The notes beneath the pieces were generated by a model, which was not told where the DNA came from, ran no database searches, and saw nothing but the letters and a program-made list of their open reading frames with translations. A stretch of DNA of 64,000 nt from Aneurinibacillus uraniidurans. GTDB lineage: Bacteria > Bacillota > Bacilli > Aneurinibacillales > Aneurinibacillaceae. Below, piece by piece: positions 20,347-30,616 of this stretch. The stretch spans positions 5,001 to 69,000 of the forward strand of contig NZ_CP116902.1 in assembly GCF_028471905.1 (NCBI RefSeq). The letters run 5' to 3'. How positions within the stretch are numbered: position 1 is the first letter of the stretch; the number at the start of each line of letters is the position of its first letter. The translations under genes and the position numbers were made by a program.

Positions 20347-21270
20347 ATGAGCTTCGAAAAATATTATGATAGCTTGGTGGCATATGTTACCGATTTGAAC
20401 AAATGGGAGACGTTAGGGATCATTACGCTGAAAATTATTGTGATGTTTATTGCCGCTAATTTGATCGTGAAGATCGCGAGTGCTGCGGTGAACCGTATCT
20501 TTCAGCAACGGGAGAGCGGAGGAAGATTTGAGCGGTTGCGTCTGGACACACGACGTAGTGAAACGATGCGAACGCTCATTAATAACATCATTAAATACAC
20601 GATTTATTTTATTGCGTTTTTGAATGTCTTTACGTTCCTTGGATATAATCCGCAGCCGCTATTGGCAAGTGCTGGGGTGCTTGGATTGGCCATCGGTTTT
20701 GGAGCACAGAACCTTGTGCGCGATGTAATTACCGGTTTTTTTATTATTTTTGAAGATCAATTTGCCGTTGGAGATGTGGTTACGATTGGAAAGGTAACTG
20801 GAACAGTACAGGAAATCGGATTACGTGTAACCAGAATTAAAGTATGGACAGGAGAAGTTCATATTATTCCAAACGGCCAAATTACGGAAGTAACCAACAT
20901 GTCCTTAGCAAACTCGATTGCAGTAGTCGATATTAGTGTAGGGTATGAACAGGACATTACTCATGTGGTGGAATTGCTGAAAGAAGCAGCACCAAGATGG
21001 AAAGAAACGATTGAAGCAATTGTAGAAATCCCATCTGTGCTTGGCGTGGAGCGATTCGGTCCATCAGAAGTGGTCATTCGTATCATTGCAGAATGTGAAG
21101 CCGCACAGCATGCTCCTGTAATGCGAGCACTTCGAGCCGATATTAAGGAGATGTTCGATGCGAATGGCATTGAAATTCCGTATCCGCACATGGTTATGAT
21201 GAATGGGGAAAAAGGGACAAACATCGAGCAGACAGAAGAAAGTTCGCGACAAAAGCAAACGTCAGTGTAA
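20347..21270 (+). CDS. MscS-family mechanosensitive ion channel
   Basis: 307 residues. Three N-terminal membrane helices, the last being the pore-lining LASAGVLGLAIGFGAQNLVRDVITG with its Gly/Ala packing, then the beta domain (FAVGDVVTIGKVTGTVQEIGLR) and the C-terminal domain ending NGIEIPYPHMVM. Relieves pressure on osmotic downshock. ATG at 20347 after GAGAGGGG; a GTG at 20338 is less likely. Confidence 0.93.
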   Translation: MSFEKYYDSLVAYVTDLNKWETLGIITLKIIVMFIAANLIVKIASAAVNRIFQQRESGGRFERLRLDTRRSETMRTLINNIIKYTIYFIAFLNVFTFLGYNPQPLLASAGVLGLAIGFGAQNLVRDVITGFFIIFEDQFAVGDVVTIGKVTGTVQEIGLRVTRIKVWTGEVHIIPNGQITEVTNMSLANSIAVVDISVGYEQDITHVVELLKEAAPRWKETIEAIVEIPSVLGVERFGPSEVVIRIIAECEAAQHAPVMRALRADIKEMFDANGIEIPYPHMVMMNGEKGTNIEQTEESSRQKQTSV

Positions 21271-21285
21271 TAAAGGAGGGGTAGT

Positions 21286-21489
21286 GTGGAACGTAAGGTG
21301 TTCGGATTAGGTGACGTTGTAGAAATGAAGAAGCCTCATCCATGTGGAACAAATCGCTGGAAGATTATTCGGATGGGAATGGATATACGTGTTAAGTGTC
21401 TTGGATGTGAGCATAGTGTGATGATCCCACGTGTAAAATTCGAGAAGCGGTTAAAAAAGATTGTAGAGACAGCAAAACCTGAAGAATAG
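21286..21489 (+). CDS. DUF951 family protein
   Basis: 67-residue basic protein with the DUF951 pattern FGLGDVVEMKKPHPCGTNRW and VKCLGCEHSVMIPR; the Cys residues in HPCG and CLGC suggest a small metal- or nucleic-acid-binding fold. GTG at 21286 after AAAGGAGGGG. DUF951 genes lie next to mscS and ychF across Bacilli (yyzM in B. subtilis). Function unknown. Confidence 0.9.
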   Translation: MERKVFGLGDVVEMKKPHPCGTNRWKIIRMGMDIRVKCLGCEHSVMIPRVKFEKRLKKIVETAKPEE

Positions 21490-21492
21490 AGC

Positions 21493-21534
21493 GGCATGAA
21501 AAAAGCGAAGGGCGTCCTTCGCTTTTTTCATGCC
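21493..21534. terminator. Bidirectional terminator
   Basis: Perfect 19-base stem beginning GGCATGAAAAAAGCG and ending CGCTTTTTTCATGCC, with loop GCGT. The A and T runs inside the stem let it work for the DUF951 gene (plus) and the small gene at 21539 (minus). Confidence 0.9.
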
Positions 21535-21538
21535 ATCC

Positions 21539-21682
21539 TTATGCATTCGCTTTTTCGTATGCCAGTAAGATAATGTCTTTGTTCGTTTCCTGAGATAGCT
21601 GGCGCTCAAAAGATTGCAGCTGTTCCACTTCTTTGCCTGACAGTTCTGCTGGTGGGAACGTATTTACGGATTCGGTTGCCAT
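21539..21682 (-). CDS. 47-residue hypothetical protein
   Basis: Too short for usual gene callers, but it has a strong ribosome site (GGGAGGTG, six bases before the ATG at 21682), a clean stop and a shared bidirectional terminator. It starts MATESVNTFPPAELSG and ends DIILLAYEKANA; the middle (KEVEQLQSFERQLSQE) is predicted helical and acidic/polar. No signal peptide or membrane segment. I do not recognise the family. It is divergent from ychF. Confidence 0.7.
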   Translation of the reverse strand: MATESVNTFPPAELSGKEVEQLQSFERQLSQETNKDIILLAYEKANA

Positions 21683-21734
21683 GTTCGTCACCTCCCTGCT
21701 CCTAGTATGCTTCTTTTTTTCACAGAATAACTCA

Positions 21735-21743
21735 TGCTATAAT
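21735..21743 (+). promoter_or_regulatory. ychF promoter, extended -10
   Basis: TGCTATAAT: a perfect -10 hexamer (21738-21743) with the TGn extension, 45 bases before ychF. A T-rich tract occupies the -35 position. Confidence 0.6.
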
Positions 21744-21787
21744 GGTAAAAGTGTTTTTGGAAACTAATCTGAGGAGTGTTTATATAC

Positions 21788-22894
21788 ATGGCAAATTCTT
21801 GTGGAATCGTCGGACTTCCAAATGTAGGGAAATCGACGTTATTTAATGCGATTACACAGGCGGGGGCAGAATCTGCTAACTATCCGTTCTGTACGATTGA
21901 ACCAAACGTAGGCATCGTAGAAGTTCCTGATCCGCGCCTGAACAAACTTACAGAAATTGTTATCCCGAAGAAAACGGTACCAACAGCGTTCCAGTTCGTG
22001 GATATTGCAGGGCTTGTGCGTGGCGCAAGTAAAGGGGAAGGCCTTGGCAACCAGTTCTTGTCTCATATTCGTGAAGTCGATGCCATTGCTCACGTTGTTC
22101 GCTGCTTTGAAGATGAGAACATTACGCACGTAGAAGGAAAAATCGATCCGATCAATGATATTACGACTATCAATCTTGAGCTGATTCTAGCTGATCTTGA
22201 ATCAGTAGACCGCCGTATTGATCGTCTTGGACGTAAAGTAAAGTCAGGCGATAAAGAAGCAAAAGTCGAATATGATCTACTGGTAAAGGTAAAAGATGCA
22301 CTGGAGAACGAGAAACCAGCTCGCAGTCTTGATCTAACGGATGATGAGCACAAAATGATTCATCACTTCCACATGCTGACGATGAAACCAGTTCTATATG
22401 TAGCGAATGTAAGTGAAGATGGGATTCATGAGGCGGAAGCAGGGGAAAACCCGTATGTGGAAAAAGTACGCGAGTATGCGGCTGCAGAAGGTTCTGCGGT
22501 TGTCGTGATTTCGGCAAAAGTGGAGTCTGAGATTGCTGAAATGGACGATGAAGATAAAGCGATGTTCTTAGAAGAGCTGGGTCTTCAGGAATCTGGCCTA
22601 GATCGCCTCATTCGGGAAGCATATACGCTTCTTGGTTTGATTACGTACTTTACAGCTGGTGTGCAGGAAGTGCGAGCTTGGACGATTCGCCGTGGCACAA
22701 AAGCACCACAGGCAGCAGCTGTTATTCATAATGACTTTGAACGTGGCTTTATTCGGGCAGAAGTGGTGGCCTATAACGACTTAATCGATGCTGGCTCCAT
22801 GAACCAGGCAAAGGAAAACGGTAAGTTCCGTCTTGAAGGTAAAGAGTATGTCGTAGTAGATGGCGACATTATGCACTTCCGTTTCAACGTGTAA
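21788..22894 (+). CDS. ychF: Redox-regulated ATPase YchF
   Basis: OBG-like P-loop protein that prefers [18 protein letters not shown] (Walker A), the switch [19 protein letters not shown], a coiled-coil insert around residues 120-200 and a C-terminal TGS domain ([15 protein letters not shown]). 368 residues from the ATG at 21788, after GAGGAG. A GTG at 21776 overlaps the ribosome site and is unlikely. Confidence 0.96.
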   Translation: MANSCGIVGLPNVGKSTLFNAITQAGAESANYPFCTIEPNVGIVEVPDPRLNKLTEIVIPKKTVPTAFQFVDIAGLVRGASKGEGLGNQFLSHIREVDAIAHVVRCFEDENITHVEGKIDPINDITTINLELILADLESVDRRIDRLGRKVKSGDKEAKVEYDLLVKVKDALENEKPARSLDLTDDEHKMIHHFHMLTMKPVLYVANVSEDGIHEAEAGENPYVEKVREYAAAEGSAVVVISAKVESEIAEMDDEDKAMFLEELGLQESGLDRLIREAYTLLGLITYFTAGVQEVRAWTIRRGTKAPQAAAVIHNDFERGFIRAEVVAYNDLIDAGSMNQAKENGKFRLEGKEYVVVDGDIMHFRFNV

Positions 22895-22960
22895 AATATC
22901 GCTGGACAAACATGTAAATAAATGGTAAATTAAATACAGGAAGGGCAAATAATTAACACC

Positions 22961-22989
22961 TTGCTATTATCTGCTCTTTTTATTATAAT
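22961..22989 (+). promoter_or_regulatory. rpsF operon promoter
   Basis: TTGCTA (22961-22966), 17-base spacer, perfect TATAAT (22984-22989), giving a leader of about 90 bases before rpsF. Confidence 0.75.
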
Positions 22990-23025
22990 AGTGAAATGCG
23001 AGTTTAGAATTGCCACGTGTAATAC

Positions 23026-23066
23026 GGGCTCGCTCCTTGTCCCGCAGTCGCGGGGCCGCTTAGTCC
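23026..23066 (+). ncRNA. S6:S18 (rpsF) leader RNA
   Basis: In the rpsF leader GGGCT pairs with AGTCC and encloses the hairpin CCCGC-AGTC-GCGGG followed by a CCGC segment. This is the layout of the known rpsF-leader element, where an S6:S18 complex binds a CCG bulge and shuts down its own operon. Folding by eye; the identity follows from gene context plus the CCG element. Confidence 0.6.
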
Positions 23067-23083
23067 AAAAGGAGGTGAAAGGT

Positions 23084-23374
23084 ATGCGCAAATACGAAGT
23101 TATGTACATTTTACGCCCAGACCTTCAGGAAGAGGCTGCTAAAGCAAACGTTGAACGTTTCTCTGGCGTCCTTACTGAGAACGGTGCTGAGCTTGAAAAA
23201 GTTAACGAAATGGGTAAAAAACGTCTGGCGTATGAAATCAACGATCATCGTGAAGGTTTCTACGTGCTCATGAACTTCCAATCCGAGCCGCAGGCTGTTA
23301 ACGAGATGGAACGTCTGATGAAGATCAGCGACGACGTCATTCGTTACTTAGTTGTTCGTGAAGACGAAAAATAA
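23084..23374 (+). CDS. rpsF: 30S ribosomal protein S6
   Basis: 96 residues, [17 protein letters not shown] to VVREDEK; binds 16S rRNA together with S18. ATG at 23084 after AAAAGGAGGTG. First gene of rpsF-ssb-rpsR. Confidence 0.97.
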   Translation: MRKYEVMYILRPDLQEEAAKANVERFSGVLTENGAELEKVNEMGKKRLAYEINDHREGFYVLMNFQSEPQAVNEMERLMKISDDVIRYLVVREDEK

Positions 23375-23403
23375 GTTCGATTGATTTTATAAAGGGGGTT
23401 ATC

Positions 23404-23889
23404 GTGTTGAATCGAGCGATATTGCTAGGTCGTTTAACGAAAGATCCGGAATTGCGCTACACGCAGAACGGAACAGCTGTAGCTACGTTTTCGCTGGCTA
23501 TAGATCGGAGAACGACTAACCAGCAGGGTGAAAGAGAAACCGATTTTCTCAACATCGTAGTCTGGAGCAAGCTGGCTGAGCTTTGTGCTCAGTATTTGAA
23601 GAAAGGTCGTCAGGCAGCTGTCGAAGGCCGGATTCAGACACGCAACTATGAGAACAAGGAAGGCCGACGCGTCTATGTTACAGAGATTGTGGCAGAGAAC
23701 GTACAGTTTATCGGTGGACAAGGTCAGGGCCAAGGTGGTTCAGGCTTCCAGGATGAGTCGTACGGTGGTGGATTCGGTCAGGCTCCTTCTTCTAGTGGCG
23801 GCAGCCGTTCGCGCGATGCATTTAATGATAATCCCTTTGCTGATACTCAAAAACCGATTGATATCTCGGATGATGATTTACCATTCTAG
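23404..23889 (+). CDS. ssb: Single-stranded DNA-binding protein
   Basis: 161 residues: OB-fold ([19 protein letters not shown] ... [17 protein letters not shown]), a Gly/Ser/Gln-rich flexible linker (about 108-145) and the acidic partner-binding tip [12 protein letters not shown] at 23404 after GGGGG. Lies between rpsF and rpsR, the standard Firmicute arrangement. Confidence 0.97.
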   Translation: MLNRAILLGRLTKDPELRYTQNGTAVATFSLAIDRRTTNQQGERETDFLNIVVWSKLAELCAQYLKKGRQAAVEGRIQTRNYENKEGRRVYVTEIVAENVQFIGGQGQGQGGSGFQDESYGGGFGQAPSSSGGSRSRDAFNDNPFADTQKPIDISDDDLPF

Positions 23890-23928
23890 AAAGCTACCGG
23901 CAAACTATTAATCAAGGAGGGAACTATC

Positions 23929-24159
23929 ATGGCACAACGTCGTGGACGCGGCAAACGCCGTAAGGTTTGTTACTTTACTTCAAACAAAATCACGCACATT
24001 GACTATAAAGACATTGATTTGCTCAAGAAGTTCATCAGCGAGCGCGGAAAGATTTTACCGCGCCGTGTAACAGGTACTTCTGCTAAATATCAGCGCATGC
24101 TGACAGTAGCAATCAAACGTTCTCGTCAAATCGCCCTGTTACCATACGTGACAGAGTAG
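23929..24159 (+). CDS. rpsR: 30S ribosomal protein S18
   Basis: 76-residue basic protein, [19 protein letters not shown] and [29 protein letters not shown]; heterodimer partner of S6. ATG at 23929 after AAGGAGGG. Confidence 0.97.
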   Translation: MAQRRGRGKRRKVCYFTSNKITHIDYKDIDLLKKFISERGKILPRRVTGTSAKYQRMLTVAIKRSRQIALLPYVTE

Positions 24160-24173
24160 GATATAAATACATG

Positions 24174-24206
24174 AGAGGCAGGGGAATGATTCTTCTGCCT
24201 CTTTTT
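24174..24206 (+). terminator. Terminator after rpsR
   Basis: AGAGGCAG / CTGCCTCT stem with a T run. Ends the rpsF-ssb-rpsR operon. Confidence 0.8.
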
Positions 24207-24252
24207 GTTGTATAGTAATAGGAATGAACAAGAAAGAGAGGTGAAGTGTTAT

Positions 24253-25248
24253 ATGCAGGGTAACGTACGAGGGCTTCTGGAAGGTGCGTTTATGAGCGCT
24301 ATTTTTTTGGTGCTTTTTCTGATTTCGTTCTATACACCATTCGGGCTCATTGTGATTATGGCACTGCCAATTCCGATGACAGTATACGGATATCGACATT
24401 CGCTAAAGCAGGGGTTATTAACGGTATTAGCAGCAGTATTGTTGACATTTGTATCAGCGGCTGGTGTAGCAGGAGTGCTGATATCCTTGCCAGCAGCTTT
24501 AGTCGGTCTGGGAATGGGATATATATATAAGAAGAAAAACAGTGCGGGTCAAGCGCTTATTACGGGAACTGTAATTGCATTAATTATGACCTTTATCAGT
24601 ATTGGAATCTCGCTTTCATTTCTCCAGACTAATCCAATCGATAAGGCCGTTACAACGATGAAACAGGGAATCGAAACGATGTTTCAAGAAGCGGAAGCAA
24701 AGTTAACGACTTCTCTCCAGCAACTTCCACAGGCACAGCGAGAGGGTGAGCAGGGGCATCAGATTATGGCGATGCAAGAGAGAATCAAGATGATGAAGCA
24801 AGAGCTTCCTCCTATGGTATCGATGATTATCCCTGCGTCATTAATCGCATCATCGCTATTAACTGCGTTTTTGAATCATGTGTTGTCTCGCCGCGTCTTA
24901 CAGCGTATGGGTGCCAATGCTCCTGCTTTGCCTGCAATTCGACATTTGCGCTTTCCGCGTTCAGTTTTGTATTATTATCTTATTGCGCTCATTATCCCGG
25001 CATTTATAGACCCGGTGAAATATTCGTTTATAAGAATGGCTGTTATGAACGTTAGTATACTTCTTCATTATGCGGTAACCATTCAAGGATTTGCGGTATT
25101 TGCATATTGGGCGCATCAGAGGAATTGGAAAAGGGCGGGGCTTATTATGGCTGGATGTATATTTCTTCTTCCGCCGTTTACCTTTATACTAACATTAATA
25201 GGTATCATGGATGCCGGATTGGACCTGCGAGGTCGATTTCTTCAATAA
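24253..25248 (+). CDS. yybS: YybS family (DUF2232) membrane protein
   Basis: 331 residues with about eight hydrophobic segments, a Gly-rich N-terminal half (GLLEGAFMSAIFLVLFLIS) and a polar coiled stretch around 150-190 rich in Gln/Glu. Matches YybS/DUF2232 in the conserved rpsR-yybS-gdpP-rplI order. Function unknown. The ATG at 24253 follows AGAGGTGA; an open TTG at 24205 lies in the preceding terminator and is rejected. Confidence 0.88.
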   Translation: MQGNVRGLLEGAFMSAIFLVLFLISFYTPFGLIVIMALPIPMTVYGYRHSLKQGLLTVLAAVLLTFVSAAGVAGVLISLPAALVGLGMGYIYKKKNSAGQALITGTVIALIMTFISIGISLSFLQTNPIDKAVTTMKQGIETMFQEAEAKLTTSLQQLPQAQREGEQGHQIMAMQERIKMMKQELPPMVSMIIPASLIASSLLTAFLNHVLSRRVLQRMGANAPALPAIRHLRFPRSVLYYYLIALIIPAFIDPVKYSFIRMAVMNVSILLHYAVTIQGFAVFAYWAHQRNWKRAGLIMAGCIFLLPPFTFILTLIGIMDAGLDLRGRFLQ

Positions 25249-25262
25249 TAGGAGCTGAGTAT

Positions 25263-27224
25263 ATGCCTAAGTTCCTGGCAAAACGCTGGTTTGGATCGCA
25301 TATGATACTGGCTCTCATTTTTGGGCTGATGGCAACGGGGCTGCTTGCGTTTTATGTTCACTGGATATTCGGGCTGCTTGGTATCCTGGGGCTGGTTCTT
25401 ATCATATACGTCACACTGCAGAATAAAAAGCAATTTCTCGATGAGGTAGAATCGTATGCCACCTCACTTGGCCATCGAATTCAACATGCAGGCGATGACG
25501 TGATTCAATCTATGCCAGTTGGAATTGTGCTTGTAAACGATAACCAGTCGATTGAATGGCACAATCAGTATGTACAGATGATGACAGGTAGAACGAACTT
25601 AATTGGTGAGACGTTGCTTGAGGTTTTTCCTCCGCTTGCAGATGTGAAGCTAGGAAAAGAGAAAGCAGAAATTACCTATCAGAAGCGTATTTATGACGTG
25701 GAGATCCGCTCAGATGAGCGTCTGTTTTATTTTACTGATATCACACTGTATAAAGAGCTGCAGATGCACTACGAGGATGAGAAGCTGGTAATGGGAATTG
25801 TCCATCTAGATAATCTGGATGAAGTAGTGCAGGGGATGGATGAACAAAGTCAGAGCATCCTACTCACAAATGTAACCGGTGCGATTACCAAATGGGCACA
25901 GCAATATGATATTTATTTACGACGCTTCGCCTCGGATAAGTTCTTTGCTGTACTCGATCACGGAACGCTGCAACAATTAGAAGCTACACGCTTCGATGTT
26001 CTCGATGTCGTTCGGGAGATGACTACGAAAAATAAGATTCCGATTACCCTTAGCATTGGGATTGGCGCAGGTGTTGACGGATTGATTGAACTCGGCGAGA
26101 TGGCGCAGTCAAGCCTTGATGTGGCGCTTGGCCGGGGTGGGGATCAGGCTGCTGTAAAAGTAAGAGATAAGCTTACGTTCTACGGTGGCAAATCTAATGC
26201 AGTTGAGAAGCGCAACCGTGTTCGCGCCCGTGTGATTGCCCATGCACTCCGGGATTTAATGCTTGAGAGTGATCTCGTATTGATCATGGGTCATAAAATG
26301 CCTGACATGGATGCGATTGGTGCTGCAATTGGTGTATTGAAAGCTGTACATGCAGCGGATAAACAAGGATACATTTTGCTTGATGAAAGTAACCCGGCGA
26401 TTGAGCGGCTAATGCAGGCTGTAGAAGAGCATGAAGACCTGAATGATTACTTTATTACAAGTGATCAGGCGATCCAGATGGTGACACAGCGGACGCTTGT
26501 TGTCGTAGTAGACACACATCGTCCATCGATGACCATTGAACCTCGTTTGTTAAATATGACGAGCAAAGTCGTGCTCATTGATCATCACCGTCGCTCAGAA
26601 GAATTTATTGCTGATCCTGTTCTGATCTATCTGGAGCCATATGCATCGTCTACAAGCGAACTTGTAACCGAACTATTGCAGTATCAAGGTGAGAGTCTTT
26701 CCCTTGATGTGCTAGAAGCGACAGCACTTCTGGCGGGGATTGTTGTGGATACGAAAAGTTTTGCTTTCCGAACCGGCTCACGTACGTTTGAAGCGGCATC
26801 GTTCTTACGTCGTAAAGGAGCCGATACAGCTCTCGTGCAGATTTTGCTGAAGGAAGATCTGACACAGTATATTCGCCGTGCTGAAATTGTTCAGCAAACG
26901 GAGATTATCGGAAAAAATATTGCCATCGCCCAGGGGAAAAATGATGAGAAGTACGGGCAGCTACTTATCGCGCAGGCTGCGGATACGTTGCTTACAATGG
27001 CGGGAATAGATGCTTCTTTTGTGATTTGCCGCAGGCCAGATGATATGATTGGGATTAGTGCCCGCTCACTCGGTGACTTCAATGTTCAAGTTGTGATGGA
27101 GGAGATGGGTGGCGGTGGACATCTCAATAATGCGGCTACTCAGCTTAAGGAAGTCACGGTAGCTGAAGCAGTTGAACAGCTTAAACAAGTATTAAAAAAT
27201 TACCAGGGAGGGAAACCGAAATGA
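25263..27224 (+). CDS. gdpP: Cyclic-di-AMP phosphodiesterase GdpP
   Basis: Hydrolyses c-di-AMP to pApA. Two N-terminal membrane helices (to about residue 55), a PAS-like domain ([20 protein letters not shown]), a degenerate GGDEF domain without an intact GGDEF loop ([13 protein letters not shown]), then DHH ([34 protein letters not shown]) and DHHA1 ([13 protein letters not shown]). 653 residues. ATG at 25263 after AGGAG; stop overlaps rplI by four bases. Confidence 0.95.
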   Translation: MPKFLAKRWFGSHMILALIFGLMATGLLAFYVHWIFGLLGILGLVLIIYVTLQNKKQFLDEVESYATSLGHRIQHAGDDVIQSMPVGIVLVNDNQSIEWHNQYVQMMTGRTNLIGETLLEVFPPLADVKLGKEKAEITYQKRIYDVEIRSDERLFYFTDITLYKELQMHYEDEKLVMGIVHLDNLDEVVQGMDEQSQSILLTNVTGAITKWAQQYDIYLRRFASDKFFAVLDHGTLQQLEATRFDVLDVVREMTTKNKIPITLSIGIGAGVDGLIELGEMAQSSLDVALGRGGDQAAVKVRDKLTFYGGKSNAVEKRNRVRARVIAHALRDLMLESDLVLIMGHKMPDMDAIGAAIGVLKAVHAADKQGYILLDESNPAIERLMQAVEEHEDLNDYFITSDQAIQMVTQRTLVVVVDTHRPSMTIEPRLLNMTSKVVLIDHHRRSEEFIADPVLIYLEPYASSTSELVTELLQYQGESLSLDVLEATALLAGIVVDTKSFAFRTGSRTFEAASFLRRKGADTALVQILLKEDLTQYIRRAEIVQQTEIIGKNIAIAQGKNDEKYGQLLIAQAADTLLTMAGIDASFVICRRPDDMIGISARSLGDFNVQVVMEEMGGGGHLNNAATQLKEVTVAEAVEQLKQVLKNYQGGKPK

Positions 27225-27664
27225 AAGTAATTTTCTTGCAAGATGTAAAAGGACAGGGGAAAAAAGGGGAAATTAAAGAGGTCTCTGAGGGATATGCTCG
27301 CAATTTCTTGCTAAAAAAGGGTCTTGCTCAAGTGGCGACTGAGGGCAACATGAAGATGCAACAGGCTCACCAAAAGAGTGAGGCAAAGCGTAAGCAGGAA
27401 GAGCTTGAAGAAGCGAAGAAGCTTGCTAAGATTATGGAAGAAACAGAGATTACGATTAAGGCAAAATCAGGCGAAGGTGGCCGCTTGTTTGGAGGCGTGA
27501 GCACGAAGCAAATTGCCGAAGAGCTAAAAAAGGCAGGCTTCAAAGTCGACAAGCGTAAAATTTTGCTTGATGACCCGATTCGTACGCTTGGCTATACAAA
27601 TGTGCCGATCAAAGTACACCAAGAGGTAACAACAACGATGAAAGTACATGTCGTTGAAGAATAG
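27221..27664 (+). CDS. rplI: 50S ribosomal protein L9
   Basis: 147 residues: N-terminal rRNA-binding domain [21 protein letters not shown], long central helix ([21 protein letters not shown]) and C-terminal domain. ATG at 27221 overlaps the gdpP stop. Confidence 0.96.
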   Translation: MKVIFLQDVKGQGKKGEIKEVSEGYARNFLLKKGLAQVATEGNMKMQQAHQKSEAKRKQEELEEAKKLAKIMEETEITIKAKSGEGGRLFGGVSTKQIAEELKKAGFKVDKRKILLDDPIRTLGYTNVPIKVHQEVTTTMKVHVVEE

Positions 27665-27679
27665 AATTGAGGGATCCTA

Positions 27680-29023
27680 ATGAGTGATATTTTCCTCGAT
27701 CGTATTCCGCCCCAAAACATCGAGGCTGAACAAGCCGTTTTGGGGGCTATTTTTTTGGAGAGAGAAGCGTTAATTGCCGCGACGGATATTTTGGTGGCAG
27801 AAGATTTCTATCGGACATCACACCAGCGTATTTTTCAGGTAATGACCGATCTCGGAGAGCGGAATGAACCGGTTGATCTTGTAACGGTAACGGCAGAACT
27901 TGAGAACCGCAAACAGCTTGATGAGGTGGGCAGTGTTTCATATCTGACCGATCTGGCAACGTCTGTTCCGACTGCGTCGAACATCGAGTACTATGCCAAA
28001 ATTGTGGAGGAGAAATCCACCCTTCGTCGACTGATTCGTGCAGCTACTAAAATTGTGACGGACGGGTATACAGGCGGAGAAGATATTCCGGCTCTCTTGG
28101 GTGATGCAGAACGGCACATTATGCAGATCTCGCAGCGTCAGCGTACATCAAGCTTTATGCATATTAAAGATGTGCTCATGGATACGTATGAGTACATTGA
28201 GACGCTGTCTGAGAGCAAAGGTGAAATCACGGGTCTGCCGACAGGGTATCCAGACCTTGATAAGATGACAGCCGGTTTGAAGCCGTCTGAGCTGATTATT
28301 CTAGCTGCTCGTCCGGCAGTTGGAAAGACGGCGTTTGCCTTGAACGTGGCACAGAATGTGGCCGCACGTGCCGGAGCGCCGGTGGCAATCTTTAGTCTGG
28401 AGATGTCAGCGACTCAGCTGGTGCAGCGGATGATCTGTGCGGAAGGGAATATTGATGCGCAGCGAATGCGTACCGGTTATTTTGCGGATGATGATTGGCA
28501 TAAGTTAACGATGGCGATTGGTACGCTGGCCAGTGCACCGATCTACATTGATGATACACCAGGGATTACGATTACAGATATTCGGTCGAAGTGCCGTCGC
28601 TTGAAAGCAGAAGCCGGGCTGGGATTGATTTTGATTGATTACTTGCAGTTGATTACAGGACGGAAAGGCGGCGGAGATAACCGCCAGCAGGAGATCTCTG
28701 AGATCTCGCGTACACTGAAGCTCATTGCCCGTGAGCTGGAGTGCCCGGTTATTGCCCTGTCACAGCTAAGCCGTGCGGTGGAGCAGCGCCAGGATAAGCG
28801 TCCGATGCTCTCTGATATTCGGGAGAGTGGGAGTATTGAACAGGATGCCGACATGGTGGCGTTTTTATACCGTGATGACTACTACGATAAAGAGACTGAG
28901 AAGAAGAATATTATTGAGGTTATCATTGGCAAGCAGCGAAGCGGTCCGACAGGGACAGTAGAGCTGGCATTCCTTAAGGAATACAATAAATTCGTCAGTC
29001 TGAGCCACCATGATGAAGGGTAA
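27680..29023 (+). CDS. dnaB: Replicative DNA helicase (DnaB family; DnaC of B. subtilis)
   Basis: Hexameric fork helicase. N-terminal DnaG-binding domain (PPQNIEAEQAVLGAIFL) and RecA-like C-terminal motor with Walker A ARPAVGKTAFALN, Walker B LGLILIDYLQLI and SDIRESGSIEQDADMV. 447 residues, no intein. ATG at 27680. In B. subtilis this gene is dnaC. It is 15 bases from rplI. Confidence 0.96.
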   Translation: MSDIFLDRIPPQNIEAEQAVLGAIFLEREALIAATDILVAEDFYRTSHQRIFQVMTDLGERNEPVDLVTVTAELENRKQLDEVGSVSYLTDLATSVPTASNIEYYAKIVEEKSTLRRLIRAATKIVTDGYTGGEDIPALLGDAERHIMQISQRQRTSSFMHIKDVLMDTYEYIETLSESKGEITGLPTGYPDLDKMTAGLKPSELIILAARPAVGKTAFALNVAQNVAARAGAPVAIFSLEMSATQLVQRMICAEGNIDAQRMRTGYFADDDWHKLTMAIGTLASAPIYIDDTPGITITDIRSKCRRLKAEAGLGLILIDYLQLITGRKGGGDNRQQEISEISRTLKLIARELECPVIALSQLSRAVEQRQDKRPMLSDIRESGSIEQDADMVAFLYRDDYYDKETEKKNIIEVIIGKQRSGPTGTVELAFLKEYNKFVSLSHHDEG

Positions 29024-29038
29024 TGCATACATTTCATG

Positions 29039-29072
29039 AAAACTCCTTATCCTACAGGATAGGGAGTTTTTT
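29039..29072 (+). terminator. Terminator after the helicase gene
   Basis: AAAACTCCTTATCC / GGATAGGGAGTTTT stem (one bulged base) followed by T run. Confidence 0.88.
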
Positions 29073-29086
29073 CGTGATGCATATAA

Positions 29087-29132
29087 ATTAATCGAACAAA
29101 TATTGTTGAAGTATCTTGATTGTTCGGTTTTT
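29087..29132. promoter_or_regulatory. PurR operator (inverted PurBox pair)
   Basis: CGAAC (29093-29097) and GTTCG (29122-29126) face each other with exactly 24 bases between, in A/T-rich flanks. The same core spacing occurs in the B. subtilis pur operon operator as I recall it. The site lies just upstream of the purA -35 box, so adenine/PRPP control through PurR is expected. Confidence 0.75.
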
Positions 29133-29133
29133 A

Positions 29134-29162
29134 TTGACACAGGGAGACCAGATTGCTAAACT
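29134..29162 (+). promoter_or_regulatory. purA promoter
   Basis: TTGACA (29134-29139), 17-base spacer, TAAACT (29157-29162), 33 bases before purA. Confidence 0.75.
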
Positions 29163-29195
29163 TAGTATGTTAAAAAAGTAGGAGGTGCCCAACCA

Positions 29196-30485
29196 ATGTC
29201 AACTGTAGTAGTTGTAGGTTCCCAATGGGGAGATGAAGGGAAAGGTAAAGTAACCGACTTTCTCGCGGAAAAAGCAGAAGTAGTGGCACGTTATCAGGGC
29301 GGAGACAATGCGGGTCATACTATTGTTTTTGGTGGGACTAAATATAAATTACATTTGATTCCTTCGGGGATTTTTTACAGTGATAAAATTTGCGTGATCG
29401 GAAACGGAATGGTTGTAAATCCGAAATCGTTAATTAAAGAGTTAGAATACTTACATAGTCATGGTGTGAGCACAGACAATCTGCGCATTAGCGACCGCGC
29501 TCATGTTATCATGCCATACCACATCAAAATTGATGGTGCAGAAGAAGCGAACAAAGGTGACAACAAGATTGGTACAACACTAAAAGGTATTGGACCAGCT
29601 TACATGGACAAGGCTGCTCGTATCGGTATTCGCATGGCTGATCTGATGGATAAAGCCGAGTTCGAGAAAAAACTGCGCCGCAATCTTGAAGAGAAAAACC
29701 GTCTGTTCGAAAAAGTATACGAAGTAGAAGGCTGCAACTTCGATGAAATCTTCGAAGAGTACCTCGGTTATGCAGATCAAATTCGCAAGTATGTAACAGA
29801 CACATCCGTTGTGCTGAACGATTCTATCGACGCAGGCAAACGTGTTCTGTTCGAAGGTGCACAGGGCGTTATGCTTGATATCGACCAAGGTACATTCCCA
29901 TTCGTTACTTCATCAAATCCGGTAGCAGGCGGTGTCTGCATCGGTTCAGGTGTTGGACCGACGAAAATCCATCATGTTGTTGGGGTAGCGAAAGCATACA
30001 CAAGCCGTGTAGGCGATGGCCCATTCCCAACAGAGCTTCATGACGAGATCGGTCACCATATCCGTGAAGTAGGTCGCGAATACGGTACAACAACAGGTCG
30101 TCCACGCCGTGTAGGTTGGTTTGACAGTGTCGTTGTACGTCATGCACGTCGCGTAAGTGGAATCACAGCACTGTCTTTAAACTCTGTAGACGTTTTGACA
30201 GGACTTGAGACAGTTAAGATTTGTGCGGCTTACCGTTATAAAGGTGAAGTTATTGAGCACTATCCAGCTAACTTGAACGTTCTGGCTGAATGTGAGCCGG
30301 TATATGAAGAACTGCCAGGCTGGACAGAGGATATTACAAAATGCCGTTCGCTTGATGAACTGCCGGAAAATGCACGCCACTACATTGAGCGTGTGACACA
30401 ACTGACAGGTATTTCACTGTCTATGTTCTCCGTAGGTCCAGACCGCGATCAAACAAATATTGTTCGCAGTGTATATGCGCTGTAG
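29196..30485 (+). CDS. purA: Adenylosuccinate synthase
   Basis: First committed step of AMP synthesis: IMP + Asp + [20 protein letters not shown] at the N-terminus, [12 protein letters not shown], and [21 protein letters not shown]. 429 residues. ATG at 29196 after AGGAGGTG. The only purine gene here, under its own PurBox. Confidence 0.97.
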   Translation: MSTVVVVGSQWGDEGKGKVTDFLAEKAEVVARYQGGDNAGHTIVFGGTKYKLHLIPSGIFYSDKICVIGNGMVVNPKSLIKELEYLHSHGVSTDNLRISDRAHVIMPYHIKIDGAEEANKGDNKIGTTLKGIGPAYMDKAARIGIRMADLMDKAEFEKKLRRNLEEKNRLFEKVYEVEGCNFDEIFEEYLGYADQIRKYVTDTSVVLNDSIDAGKRVLFEGAQGVMLDIDQGTFPFVTSSNPVAGGVCIGSGVGPTKIHHVVGVAKAYTSRVGDGPFPTELHDEIGHHIREVGREYGTTTGRPRRVGWFDSVVVRHARRVSGITALSLNSVDVLTGLETVKICAAYRYKGEVIEHYPANLNVLAECEPVYEELPGWTEDITKCRSLDELPENARHYIERVTQLTGISLSMFSVGPDRDQTNIVRSVYAL

Positions 30486-30495
30486 AATTTAGATG

Positions 30496-30527
30496 ACATC
30501 CTGCCTGTAATCGGGCAGGATGTTTTT
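30496..30527 (+). terminator. purA terminator
   Basis: ACATCCTGCC / GGGCAGGATGT stem with following Ts. Confidence 0.9.
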
Positions 30528-30616
30528 ATTTTTATGGGTGTAAATCATTTCTAATGTATATTTTTTTTTCCATGACTAACAATAGACAAGTAGCAACGAT
30601 CATATAGGAGGTTATG

